Part shown: one piece after another, positions 37,310-45,968 of the stretch
How positions within the stretch are numbered: the stretch's first letter is position 1
Layout: each line of letters starts with the position of its first letter
NCBI GenBank assembly: GCA_963676235.1
Contig: OY781044.1
Span: 62,001-126,000, forward strand
Length of the DNA stretch: 64,000 bases
Reading direction: 5' to 3'
DNA from: JALNYB01 sp963676235
GTDB lineage: Archaea > Thermoplasmatota > Thermoplasmata > Methanomassiliicoccales > Methanomethylophilaceae
Position numbers and translations under genes: made by a program
Notes under the pieces: generated by a model
Database searches by the model: none
Seen by the model: the letters and a program-made list of their open reading frames with translations, nothing else
Told to the model about the DNA's origin: nothing

Positions 37310-40300
37310 TCAGCTTCTCATCAGTTTGAAGATGACAACAACTGCGATTATCGCTATGATGATGACCAATACAACCAACAAAATGTCAGAGATTGTCCAT
37401 CCTCCAGATACATCGTCATGGCTAACACCAGTGGATGTTACTGAAACATCCTGAGTTGCTGTGAACTTGCCATCAGAAAGGGTTGCACCGGTCATTGTGA
37501 TTTTCACAGTTCCCTTGTATCCGCTCGCTGCCTGAGCAGTGAGTGTGTGCTCTCCGTAGCTGATATAACCGTTGTATGAGCTTCCTACATTGGCTCCGTC
37601 AAGAACATATGTCACTCCGACATTGTATGTCAGAACGAGGTTGTATGTCAATTCGGTCAACTTCATGTAATATGACTCTCCAACAGCTGACGCTGGAACA
37701 GAGCTGACGTAAACGTTACCAATGAACGATGGGTTGGTATACCATCCCATGAACGTTGTTCCCGTTATTTCTGGAACAGCAACAGTTACATTTCCTGCTG
37801 TTGCTGCCGCCATATATGCAGTTCCGTATACTGTAGTAGAATCCATGTTCATTATTGCCATGAATAAGTGACCTGCTGTTTCAGAAGATATTACTACCTT
37901 GCCTGTTGCAGGTGATCCGTATACGATCGCAGATGAACCGTCAACCATGACGAACTCAACAGCTACAGCATCTGTCTTTACAGCTGATGTTTTTGCAGGT
38001 GTACCGATAACGGCTTTTCCTGTAATTTTCAACACGCTGCTTGAAACGCTTTCAACGATACCGGTTCCGGTAACATTGAGATTGTACAGATATTCTGCCG
38101 CTCCATAGTTGAACTTTCCAGTAACATTCATCGTTACCTTGTTGTTTACTCCTGTTGGGAACATGCTGGTGGAACTGGCGATTTCACCTGTGACGTTGAC
38201 GGTCATGTAGAAACCATTGCTTCCGATAGTACAAGCAGAATCAGAGATTATTCCTGCGATGTTGAGGATTGCAGGGCTGGCTGCTGTGCCTTCAGTGCTG
38301 GTGATTACAAAGACTAACGCAACAGGGGCAGTAGACGTACCGACGCTCGACGAAATCGTCAAGACACCGTTAAGTACAACTTCACCGGCTGTATATACTG
38401 GCATCTTGTTGATAACGAGTTGACCTGCTGCTTTTGCAGAGGTTCCTGTCGTTGCTGCACTTACTGTTATGTCGGCACCCATGTTGAGGGTTCCGGTAAC
38501 TGTAAGGCTTCCGCCTGCATTGATTATTATTGTGTTAGAACCAGTGGTAACGGTAACTCCGCTTGCAATTACTGCACTTGTTGAAATAGATGCATTTCCA
38601 CGGAGTGTGACTGTGTCACCGCTTGTTGCAACTCCCAATGCTGTTGCAAGATCTGTGTATGTGTAAGAGGTTCCCTCTTTCATTCCGACAGATGCCTGTA
38701 CACCTGCATTGCATGAAGGTGCGGTGCTCTTCTCTTCAAAGATGAGCTTTCCGTATACGACTACTACGCAGTTTGATGCGCCGGTTATGAGTGTTGTTGT
38801 GCTTGGTACTGTTACATTTACAAACGTACTTGCGTTGCCGATCGATACTGTTGCGTATGAATCAACTGATACTTTCGTGGTTGTTGCACCAGTCAAGGTA
38901 GATGCGAGTGTTTTGTCTGTAAGGATCACGAGTTTTCCATAGATTGTTACATCTGCGGATGCTGCGAGTGCTTTGTCAAGTGTTGTGTAATTGTGTGTGT
39001 ATGGTGCAGTGCTACCTGTTCTGTAATAGGTGGCATTGACATTTTGTGTTGAGGTTATTGCTGTGTTGTCAACAGATATTATTCCATTGTTGCCGAAGTT
39101 GACCTTGGCTGCCGAATCGATCGAGATCGTGGATCTGATCGAGGTGTAAGGCTGTGTGAATGTTATAGATCCATTGACTGTGAGTTTTGCTCCGCTAGCT
39201 ACACTGAACACGATTGTGTTCGAAGCTGCTGTCAGGTTTGCATCTTTAGATGATGATACACAGCTGACAACGCTACCAGATGCAGCAGGAGTGGTTATTG
39301 TACTAACATAGATAGAATTCTCAGTTGGTAATACAGAACCGGTCTTTTGCGAAGATATGACTGCACAATATGTGCTGTTGACTGCAAACTCAGAACTTGT
39401 GAAAGTCAATGTTGCAACAGGCGTGACAACCGAGACGGCCGCGTTAACTACAGTACCATCATCGAGAACGATGAATCCTGTTATTGTGTAGTTGTCGGGT
39501 GAAGCTACTGAGACTTCAATTGTCTTATCTGTGGCGACAGTGTAATTACCTGCGGTTATACCAGCAGCGGTAAGTGTGCCTGTCGTCGTGTTAACAGCAT
39601 AGATTCCAGCTACAGAGAAATCAATAGTTCCATATGTATACATGTCATTGGTGACTCCACTGTATGTGTACACATTGTAAACCGATGATGTATCAAGTGT
39701 GAATTCTATCAAATTTGAACCAGCAGTATATGTACCTACAACAGCTGTTGAGCTTCCAGTGGCGATCGCGTATGCGTATCCGCTTGCTTCCATAGCTGTT
39801 GCCGTTGTAACTGTCACGGTTCTGACGTCATTCATGCTGTATACCTTTGCACCATCTGCAACGATCATTTCAACATAATCTGAAGTTCCATCTCCGATAA
39901 TGAGGTTACCGATATATGCAGTTCCGGAAACAGTCAGAGTAGCATAGTATGCATCTGTGGAAGTCCAATCTGTCGGTTGGTTACCTGCTGCAGATGTGAC
40001 CTGATTCGAGAGTACTGCTTCGCTGTTCTGAGCTGTTACAATCAGACCATATACATTTGCAGATACGATTGTTGCACCGTTGCAAATGATAGTTCCGTTG
40101 TATCCATAATAGACTCCATCGACTGCTACTGAATCAGTTGTAGTGATGGATCCCATTGTGAGCTCGGTTGTACCAGATACTGAGGTTGCACTAGCCTGTT
40201 TCAAGAAGTATGAACCGTTAACGTCTACAGACACTGTAACGTTGGAGACACCTTTAAGATTAACAGACCCTACTGCAGCGAACACACTGTCCTCGAATGA

Positions 40301-40561
40301 TCCAACAGATATTGTACCTGTGTACGTCATGGTGGACGGGATTATGATTGTAGTCGAGTGATTATTTACGACGTGAATTTCTATATCGATGCTCTGCGTA
40401 TCAGACTGAACTGTATATACGCTACCGCTAGTTACTTCAGCGGCTGCGCTTGAGTCGTCGCTGAGTACAGCTACACCTGCAACGGAAACCATTGCAAGAG
40501 CAGCGACCACGACGAGCGCGAGGAACATCTTGTTGTTCTTCATTTTCATTTTCATTTTCAT
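37310..40561 (-). CDS. giant adhesin-like surface protein (Ser/Thr/Val-rich), 1083 residues
   Basis: Same plan as the 938-residue protein: basic start, signal/TM helix (about residues 12-30) followed by SDDSSAAAE, a very long Ser/Thr/Val/Ala-rich body with beta-solenoid character, an InlB-like TFMGWYTNPSF segment (about 940), a tail module (LVLTYNVGVTYVLDG ... ISYGEHTLTAQA) and a C-terminal TM helix ending KLMRS. Four ATG codons in a row alternate with AAA at the start, so the exact start is uncertain by 2, 4 or 6 residues. GGGGATG lies just upstream of the first. The mRNA leader could be over 300 nt if it uses the promoter at about 40918. Confidence 0.83.
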   Translation of the reverse strand: MKMKMKMKNNKMFLALVVVAALAMVSVAGVAVLSDDSSAAAEVTSGSVYTVQSDTQSIDIEIHVVNNHSTTIIIPSTMTYTGTISVGSFEDSVFAAVGSVNLKGVSNVTVSVDVNGSYFLKQASATSVSGTTELTMGSITTTDSVAVDGVYYGYNGTIICNGATIVSANVYGLIVTAQNSEAVLSNQVTSAAGNQPTDWTSTDAYYATLTVSGTAYIGNLIIGDGTSDYVEMIVADGAKVYSMNDVRTVTVTTATAMEASGYAYAIATGSSTAVVGTYTAGSNLIEFTLDTSSVYNVYTYSGVTNDMYTYGTIDFSVAGIYAVNTTTGTLTAAGITAGNYTVATDKTIEVSVASPDNYTITGFIVLDDGTVVNAAVSVVTPVATLTFTSSEFAVNSTYCAVISSQKTGSVLPTENSIYVSTITTPAASGSVVSCVSSSKDANLTAASNTIVFSVASGAKLTVNGSITFTQPYTSIRSTISIDSAAKVNFGNNGIISVDNTAITSTQNVNATYYRTGSTAPYTHNYTTLDKALAASADVTIYGKLVILTDKTLASTLTGATTTKVSVDSYATVSIGNASTFVNVTVPSTTTLITGASNCVVVVYGKLIFEEKSTAPSCNAGVQASVGMKEGTSYTYTDLATALGVATSGDTVTLRGNASISTSAVIASGVTVTTGSNTIIINAGGSLTVTGTLNMGADITVSAATTGTSAKAAGQLVINKMPVYTAGEVVLNGVLTISSSVGTSTAPVALVFVITSTEGTAASPAILNIAGIISDSACTIGSNGFYMTVNVTGEIASSTSMFPTGVNNKVTMNVTGKFNYGAAEYLYNLNVTGTGIVESVSSSVLKITGKAVIGTPAKTSAVKTDAVAVEFVMVDGSSAIVYGSPATGKVVISSETAGHLFMAIMNMDSTTVYGTAYMAAATAGNVTVAVPEITGTTFMGWYTNPSFIGNVYVSSVPASAVGESYYMKLTELTYNLVLTYNVGVTYVLDGANVGSSYNGYISYGEHTLTAQAASGYKGTVKITMTGATLSDGKFTATQDVSVTSTGVSHDDVSGGWTISDILLVVLVIIIAIIAVVVIFKLMRS
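40541..40561 (-). repeat. ATGAAA hexamer repeat at the start codon
   Basis: Four ATG codons separated by AAA open the adhesin frame. Slippage would add or remove Met-Lys pairs in frame and move the start relative to the ribosome site without breaking the gene. Confidence 0.6.
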
Positions 40562-40689
40562 ATGGAATCATCCCCTACTGTACATCCAATGATTCTTCCG
40601 AGGGAAGAGTACCACCCTGCACAGTACGTAGTTCCTTCCTTGATATGATTGACCGTTGAAGAGTAAGCTGTCGGTCGAACCCTAAAGTA

Positions 40690-40891
40690 AAAGGCGAAAA
40701 ATGCTTTTTTCAAAACTTGTTCGATACGGCAACGTGGGTCACCGAACCTCCCCCGTTCTTTTTTGCTTTTCCATCCCTTCCCTTATGTTTCCGTCCGATC
40801 GTTTTTACCACACCGAAGTGCGGGCAAACTCCTACCAGACCATTTCAAGGCATGTTCACAGCGATAGCATTATACTATGCGCCATGCACGG
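40690..40891 (-). ncRNA. candidate structured RNA or long leader upstream of the adhesin gene
   Basis: No protein is supported here, but the minus strand has a TATA-like TTATTAAATA (40913-40923), a bulged stem at 40861-40882, a 6-bp UUCG tetraloop hairpin CCGCAC-UUCG-GUGUGG at 40808-40823, a GUUCG/CGAAC stem (40719-40723 with 40743-40747), and then a T-rich run (about 40681-40710) that could end a transcript. It might be an independent RNA of about 200 nt or part of the adhesin leader. I did not recognise SRP, RNase P or a riboswitch motif. Confidence 0.3.
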
Positions 40892-41091
40892 AAGGAATGT
40901 AGTACATGGAAGTATTTAATAATAGGGGCAAATCGTCTTAATTTTATTATTTTATACGCGTCAATCAATTACAACTGACCTGAGCAGAAGGCGCTGGCAT
41001 GCGCACCCGCATACGATTACGCGACTCGCGCACAATACCCAATCACGTATAAAGCGCACGTATGAAGACGCGTATCGATTCACAAAAACGC
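40892..41091. other. intergenic region with CpG-rich patch
   Basis: Holds the TATA-like element for the minus-strand RNA or leader and, at about 40955-41080, a patch unusually rich in CG and GCGC/ACGCG words for this AT-rich genome. No gene seen. Confidence 0.35.
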
Positions 41092-41589
41092 TTACCTGAT
41101 AATGATGCTCGCAACGCCACGGGACTGTCTTATCATAGGCAGCACTTCAGAAGGAATGACCCCATCTATTACGATTATCAGATGGGAATCCATCCTGATT
41201 CCCTGATCGTCAACAACGGCCTGCCTCACGGAAAGGCCCTGCTTGTAAATGATATCGGTTATGCCTGCCAATATTCCAGGCATGGTAGCATCCGTAGGAA
41301 CGATCTCCAATGTGGAACACCCGATCTCTGAAGCAACGTCTGCCATCAATAGCATGGACTGCAGTTTCGAGAACAACGCTTTAAGTTCAGGTGTCCTGTC
41401 GATCTTCTCTATGGCGGTCCTCACGACTCTTCTGTCAACATTAGCGGCCCTTGCTATGGCAACATCCGACTGCTCTATATCTCCGCAGTAAGCAACACCG
41501 TTCTCGACACGTATACCGTGTTTAAGCATTAGCATTGCGACCTTTTCCTGCGACGGGTACTGCTTGAACAGTTCGCGGATCCTTTCCAT
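41092..41589 (-). CDS. ACT-domain regulator of amino acid metabolism (archaeal COG2150-like)
   Basis: A 165-residue protein with an N-terminal helix-turn-helix-like region (VAMLMLKHGIRVENG, then SDVAIARAANVDRRVVRTAIEKI) and a C-terminal ACT domain (about residues 85-165, with VPTDATMPGILAGITDIIYKQ), which in this family binds amino acids. I place the start at 41589 (MERIRELFK); the longer frame up to 41775 would overlap the chorismate mutase gene and its extra 62 residues look non-coding. It is divergent from the chorismate mutase gene with 130 nt between the starts, so it may control it. Confidence 0.8.
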   Translation of the reverse strand: MERIRELFKQYPSQEKVAMLMLKHGIRVENGVAYCGDIEQSDVAIARAANVDRRVVRTAIEKIDRTPELKALFSKLQSMLLMADVASEIGCSTLEIVPTDATMPGILAGITDIIYKQGLSVRQAVVDDQGIRMDSHLIIVIDGVIPSEVLPMIRQSRGVASIIIR

Positions 41590-41719
41590 ATCATACTGAA
41601 ACACCGTCTTGACTTTAAAACGTTCGGATTGACCATGCTCCTGACATGTTCGAATGTGTTCGTTTTTCCGAATGGATTTAATACAATCGATTCCGTAAGT
41701 GTGCTCAAGGTGAAGTTTT

Positions 41720-41998
41720 TTGCCTAACACAAAAGAACTCAGAGAGCAGATCGAGACTATTGATGAGGAGATCATCGATCTTATCGCTACCCGTATGGAG
41801 ATAGCTGACGAGCTCGCAAAAGCGAAGAAGCAGTCTGCACAGGGCTATTGGGATGAGGAGAAAGAGCACGAGGTCATTCAGAGATACCGTGAGCTCTGCG
41901 AAGAAGTAAGTCTTTCCGAATCGGAAGCCGATATGATCGCAGAGGTACTACTGGCGATATCCAAAGAAAGACAGAAGCACCTCTTCGAGTCTAAGTAA
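41720..41998 (+). CDS. aroQ: chorismate mutase, AroQ type
   Basis: The 92-residue single-domain enzyme converts chorismate to prephenate for Phe and Tyr synthesis. It is all-helical, with the AroQ pattern LREQIETIDEEIIDLIATRM, then AKAKK with the catalytic Lys, and the C-terminal SESEADMIAEVLLAISKERQ helix. The start is TTG at 41720; AGGTGA at 41708-41713 gives good spacing, and the next ATG would cut off the first catalytic Arg. T-rich DNA after the stop (ACCTTTTTTC) probably ends the transcript. Confidence 0.86.
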   Translation: MPNTKELREQIETIDEEIIDLIATRMEIADELAKAKKQSAQGYWDEEKEHEVIQRYRELCEEVSLSESEADMIAEVLLAISKERQKHLFESK

Positions 41999-42239
41999 AA
42001 CCTTTTTTCAAATTATTAATTTTCGCAGTTTTTAAAAGACCATCTCATCATGATGATAGCCGAATCTGCGAAATATTCCGTTTCCTTCCTGACATAGTCG
42101 TTTCTTCGAATATGCTCAATTTATGCCCATCATTTTTACGAAATACGTGAAATTAACACAGTAATCTGCGGTCATTCTCCCATAATTATAATATATTCCG
42201 TGCCTTGCCTCCGCTCATAAGTATTACGGAGCAAATCGT

Positions 42240-43301
42240 ATGAGCAAGATAAGCGTAGCAGTTCTGGGCGCCACCGGAATGATCGGTCAGAGATTCATTC
42301 AGATGCTCGAAGACCACCCCTATTTCGAAATAGAAGGCCTCTACGCTTCCGAAAGATCGGAAGGGAAGAGACTTGGAGATGTACTGAAGATCAGAGATCA
42401 TGTGTACAAAGATGACACCATGAACAGAAAGATAGAGGTCATGGACATCAAGAAGATCTCTAAATGTGCCAGAATAGCATTTTCTGGTATACCTTCAGAG
42501 CTAGCAGGCCCTACCGAAACAGAATTGGCAGAGAGCGGTGTAGCGGTATTCACAAATGCAGGTTCACACAGGATGGACAAACATGTGCCTATCATAATCC
42601 CGGAGATCAACGGTGCACATCTGAATTCCATCGAAGATCAAGAAACCTACAAGAACGGTGGATACATAGTCACCAACGCAAACTGTTCCTCCACCGGGAT
42701 AGCGATCCCGTTATACGCGATCGATCAGGCATTCGGACTCAACGAAGTATTCGTATCTACATATCAGGCACTATCCGGAGCAGGATACCCAGGAGTACCT
42801 TCATTAGATGCCGTAGGTAACGTGGTTCCGTTCATATCACATGAAGAAGAGAAGATGGAATCCGAACTAGCAAAAATGCTCGGTACCTATTCCGACGGTG
42901 AATTCCACTTCGCTGATTTCAAAGTCATGGCAAACTGTGCCAGAGTACCGGTTATTGACGGACATTTGGAATCACTTGTACTCAATCTCAAGAAGTCCCC
43001 ATCATTAGCAGAACTCGAGGAAATCCTAGTCAACTTCCGCGGAGAACCGCAGAACCTCAGGCTCCCTTCCGCACCCGAACAGCCTGTTATCGTGAGACAC
43101 GAGGAAAACAGACCTCAATCCGCCTTCGACGTAATGGCAGGAACTCCGGAAAGGGCAAGAGGAATGGCCTCCACCGTGGGCAGACTGAGAAAAAGCAACG
43201 GATACTACAAAGCATTCGTGCTCTCTCACAACACCTTGAGAGGCGGCGCAGGCGGATCCGTTCTCAACGCAGAACTTGCCAAGTCCAAAAACTTCTTCTG
43301 A
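42240..43301 (+). CDS. asd: aspartate-semialdehyde dehydrogenase
   Basis: The 353-residue enzyme reduces aspartyl phosphate to aspartate semialdehyde in Lys/Thr/Met synthesis. The N-terminal NADP site is GATGMIGQRF (about 9-18), the Cys nucleophile is in NANCSSTGIAIP (about 142-153), and the archaeal/fungal-type C-terminal part ends with HNTLRGGAGGSVLNAE. The ATG at 42240 follows GGAG at about 42229. TATA-like ATTATAATATATTC (about 42184-42197) is the likely promoter. A strong hairpin separates it from hisG, so it is its own transcript. Confidence 0.95.
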   Translation: MSKISVAVLGATGMIGQRFIQMLEDHPYFEIEGLYASERSEGKRLGDVLKIRDHVYKDDTMNRKIEVMDIKKISKCARIAFSGIPSELAGPTETELAESGVAVFTNAGSHRMDKHVPIIIPEINGAHLNSIEDQETYKNGGYIVTNANCSSTGIAIPLYAIDQAFGLNEVFVSTYQALSGAGYPGVPSLDAVGNVVPFISHEEEKMESELAKMLGTYSDGEFHFADFKVMANCARVPVIDGHLESLVLNLKKSPSLAELEEILVNFRGEPQNLRLPSAPEQPVIVRHEENRPQSAFDVMAGTPERARGMASTVGRLRKSNGYYKAFVLSHNTLRGGAGGSVLNAELAKSKNFF

Positions 43302-43314
43302 TCGACAGCTCATG

Positions 43315-43340
43315 GCGGTCGGGACGCTATCCCCGACCGC
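43315..43340 (+). terminator. hairpin terminator between asd and hisG
   Basis: A 9-bp perfect stem, GCGGTCGGG and CCCGACCGC, with an 8-nt loop, followed by ATACCTTTCATTTTT. It is the strongest hairpin in the window. Confidence 0.7.
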
Positions 43341-43434
43341 ATACCTTTCATTTTTCCGTTCTGGCTCATTTAACCTACAATTTAACAAACCTTATTTACT
43401 TCTTTTTTATACTAAAAGAGAAGAGGCCCAATAA

Positions 43435-44319
43435 ATGACAGTCAAATTAGCGATTCCCAACAAAGGAAGGCTCAACGAAAGAGCCGTCGAACTCCTTTCC
43501 AAATCAGGCATCGACCTGGGAGAGGATTGGGGAAGAAGACTTTATGTTACAGCAAAGGAACAGGATCTGGAAATCATGTTCATCCGTGCTCAGGATATCC
43601 CGGCATTCATACACTCGGGTGCTATCGATTTCGGCATAACAGGACAGGATATGGTAGCCGAATCTGGATACGGAGACTATCTGGAAGATGTCCTCGACCT
43701 TGAATTCGGTGTCTGTCGCCTTTCTATAGCAGCTCCCGAGGCCTCAGGGATAAGATCTGCGAAAGATATCAAGGACGGGAGCCGCATCGCAACATCATTC
43801 CCCAACCTGACGAAGAAATATTTCGATTCATTGGGAAAGAAAGTGGAGATCACCGTAGTATCCGGCGCGGCAGAGATAATGCCGTATCTCGGAGTATCAG
43901 ACCTTATCTGCGACCTCATAGCAACCGGTTCCACGCTCAAGATCAACAGGATGGTCGAGGTCTGCAAGATAATCGACTCTCAGGCAGCGGTATTCACATC
44001 TAAAAACATAGCATACATGTCCTCTCCCGACAGAAAATACCAGGAGATCATGGATGTCGTCGAAGCCATCAGAAGCGTTATGTCCGCAGAAGACAAGAAA
44101 TATCTCATGGCCAACGTCCCGAAGAAGAAGATCACTCAGGTGGAAAAGATCGTGCCCGGAATCAACGGACCTACCGTCCTTGAACTGGCCGGCAACGAGA
44201 ACATGGTCGCCATCCAGGTTGTCGTATCCTCCAAAGACATGTACAAGACAATCAGCAAACTCAAGAAACTCGGTGCGGAAGGCATACTCTGCATGTCCAT
44301 CGACAGGTTGGTGAAGTAA
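43435..44319 (+). CDS. hisG: ATP phosphoribosyltransferase, long form
   Basis: The first enzyme of histidine synthesis (ATP + PRPP). At 294 residues it is the long form with catalytic domains (KLAIPNKGRLNERAVELL at the start; DFGITGQDMVAE; the PRPP loop LIATGSTLKINRM) and a C-terminal ACT-like regulatory domain (about 215-294, VPKKKITQVEKIVPG...) that gives histidine feedback control and makes HisZ unnecessary. GAGAAGAGG lies upstream of the ATG, and a TATA-like TTTTATACTA at about 43406-43416. First gene of hisG-hisC-hisH-hisA. Confidence 0.96.
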   Translation: MTVKLAIPNKGRLNERAVELLSKSGIDLGEDWGRRLYVTAKEQDLEIMFIRAQDIPAFIHSGAIDFGITGQDMVAESGYGDYLEDVLDLEFGVCRLSIAAPEASGIRSAKDIKDGSRIATSFPNLTKKYFDSLGKKVEITVVSGAAEIMPYLGVSDLICDLIATGSTLKINRMVEVCKIIDSQAAVFTSKNIAYMSSPDRKYQEIMDVVEAIRSVMSAEDKKYLMANVPKKKITQVEKIVPGINGPTVLELAGNENMVAIQVVVSSKDMYKTISKLKKLGAEGILCMSIDRLVK

Positions 44320-45372
44320 ATGATAACCAGGGACATCATGAGGGATACGACTCGTGATTTCCAAAAGTATTACAATCCGAAACTCAGAGGTGAGTTAAGG
44401 ATGGATACCAACACGAATGTGTTGGGTTCCAATCCGGCAGCCATGAAGTATCTCAAACACCTCGAAATAGAACTGGACGGATATCCGAATACCTATTCCG
44501 ACGGATTAAGACAAGCCTTAGCAGAACTTTACGGACTGGAGACAGAGAATTTCGTAGCCGGTAACGGTTCAGATGAGATGCTGGACGTCTCGTTCAAAAC
44601 ATTCACCAACTGGGGAGACAACTGCGTCGTTCCCGTTCCTTCGTACACTTTATATGAGTATTTCGTAAGCATGAACGGCGGAAAGCCCGTTCAGGTGGAT
44701 CTCACAGAAGACTTCCAATTGGATGTTGACGGGATCTGCAAAGCCAATGCCAAAATAGCCATCATGCCTTCGCCCAACAATCCTACTGGAAACACATTCA
44801 GTCAAAAGGATATAGAAGAGGTCCTGACAAGATTCAAAGGCATTGTGATAGTAGACGAAGCATATGGGGAATACGCCAAGAATTCCATGCTCAAACGCGT
44901 CAACGAATTTGAGAATCTGATAGTTCTCAGAACATTCTCCAAAGCATATGCGATGGCCGCTTTGAGAATAGGTTACGCCGTGACCAACTTGAATATCTCA
45001 GATATGATGAATTCAATAAAGATACCGTACTCCCTCAACAAGATCTCGGAATGTGCGGCGATAGCCGCCGTGAAAGATCAGGCATTCATCACAAAGAGCG
45101 TAAGGATGGTCACGAACGAGAGACCTAAACTCGCAGCCGGCCTGAAGAAACTCGGCTTTGAACCTTATCCTTCCGATTCCAATTTCATATTGGCTAAATG
45201 CCCTATAGACCACTCGAAAATGGTCTCTGAACTAAAAGAAAAAGGAGTTCTGATAAGGGACTTCGGAAATAAACGCAGGACCGAGAACTGTGTGAGGATG
45301 ACCGTCGGAACAGAAGAACTGAACGACTACATGCTCAAGAAGATCTCAGAAGTACTGGAGGAATCCATATGA
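44320..45372 (+). CDS. hisC: histidinol-phosphate aminotransferase
   Basis: A 350-residue class I PLP enzyme. Motifs include PSPNNPTGNTF, VDEAYGEYA and the PLP-lysine segment LRTFSKAYAMAALRIGY (about residue 207). It converts imidazole-acetol phosphate to histidinol phosphate. It begins at the base directly after the hisG stop, and its last four bases overlap hisH as ATGA, so the operon is tightly coupled. The N-terminal ~10 residues (MITRDIMRDT) are somewhat unusual; a start farther in (MRDTTRD) is possible. Confidence 0.94.
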   Translation: MITRDIMRDTTRDFQKYYNPKLRGELRMDTNTNVLGSNPAAMKYLKHLEIELDGYPNTYSDGLRQALAELYGLETENFVAGNGSDEMLDVSFKTFTNWGDNCVVPVPSYTLYEYFVSMNGGKPVQVDLTEDFQLDVDGICKANAKIAIMPSPNNPTGNTFSQKDIEEVLTRFKGIVIVDEAYGEYAKNSMLKRVNEFENLIVLRTFSKAYAMAALRIGYAVTNLNISDMMNSIKIPYSLNKISECAAIAAVKDQAFITKSVRMVTNERPKLAAGLKKLGFEPYPSDSNFILAKCPIDHSKMVSELKEKGVLIRDFGNKRRTENCVRMTVGTEELNDYMLKKISEVLEESI

Positions 45373-45968
45373 AGATAATGATCGCAGATTACGGAGTGGG
45401 AAACCTTCACTCCATCAAGAAAGCACTGGAGAAGAACGGTGCTTCCGTTGACGTGGTCAATGACATGAAGAAACTCCTGGATGCAAAATGCATAGTATTC
45501 CCGGGAGTCGGAGCATTCGACAAGACCATGGAGATGCTCCTTCCTTACCGTGAGATCATCTGCGACCGCATACTTTCAGGCATACCTGCATTGGGTATCT
45601 GCATAGGAACCCAGATAATGTTCGAATCCAGCGAAGAGGGAAAATCCCCGGGACTCAGCATATTCCCTGGAAAGGCGGTAAAACTCAAAGCGAAACAGAT
45701 ACCGCACATGGGATGGAATCAGGTCGTGAGCGAAGACCCTCTCATGGACGGCATAACTGACAGGTACTTCTATTTCGCACACTCTTACTACTGCGAACCG
45801 AAAAACAAGGATATGATCATCGGTGAAACAGAATACGAAGGAGTTAGCTTCCCGTCGTTCTTCAGGACGGCCAACGTTTACGGCACTCAATTCCACCCTG
45901 AGAAGAGCGGAGATTCCGGCCTTAGGATATTGAACAATTTCATCAACTTCGCTGAGGATTGCATATGA
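45369..45968 (+). CDS. hisH: imidazole glycerol phosphate synthase, glutaminase subunit
   Basis: The 199-residue class I amidotransferase supplies ammonia to HisF. The nucleophile Cys is in LGICIGTQIMFESS (about residue 78) and the catalytic His and Glu in QFHPEKSG (about 175-182). ATGA overlaps connect it to hisC before and hisA after. Its partner HisF is encoded 15 kb away in the second his operon. Confidence 0.96.
   Translation: MKIMIADYGVGNLHSIKKALEKNGASVDVVNDMKKLLDAKCIVFPGVGAFDKTMEMLLPYREIICDRILSGIPALGICIGTQIMFESSEEGKSPGLSIFPGKAVKLKAKQIPHMGWNQVVSEDPLMDGITDRYFYFAHSYYCEPKNKDMIIGETEYEGVSFPSFFRTANVYGTQFHPEKSGDSGLRILNNFINFAEDCI

Noticed and set aside
40719..40747. TTCGA-containing segment as a tRNA T-arm
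   Set aside because: No matching acceptor stem, anticodon arm or D-arm at tRNA distances on either strand.
40701..40919. 72-codon frame overlapping the candidate RNA
   Set aside because: Cys/Phe/His-rich without family resemblance; the stretch is better explained as structured non-coding RNA or leader on the other strand.
41590..41775. N-terminal extension of the ACT regulator
   Set aside because: The extra 62 residues overlap the chorismate mutase gene and look like its antisense; the ATG at 41589 gives the normal family length.
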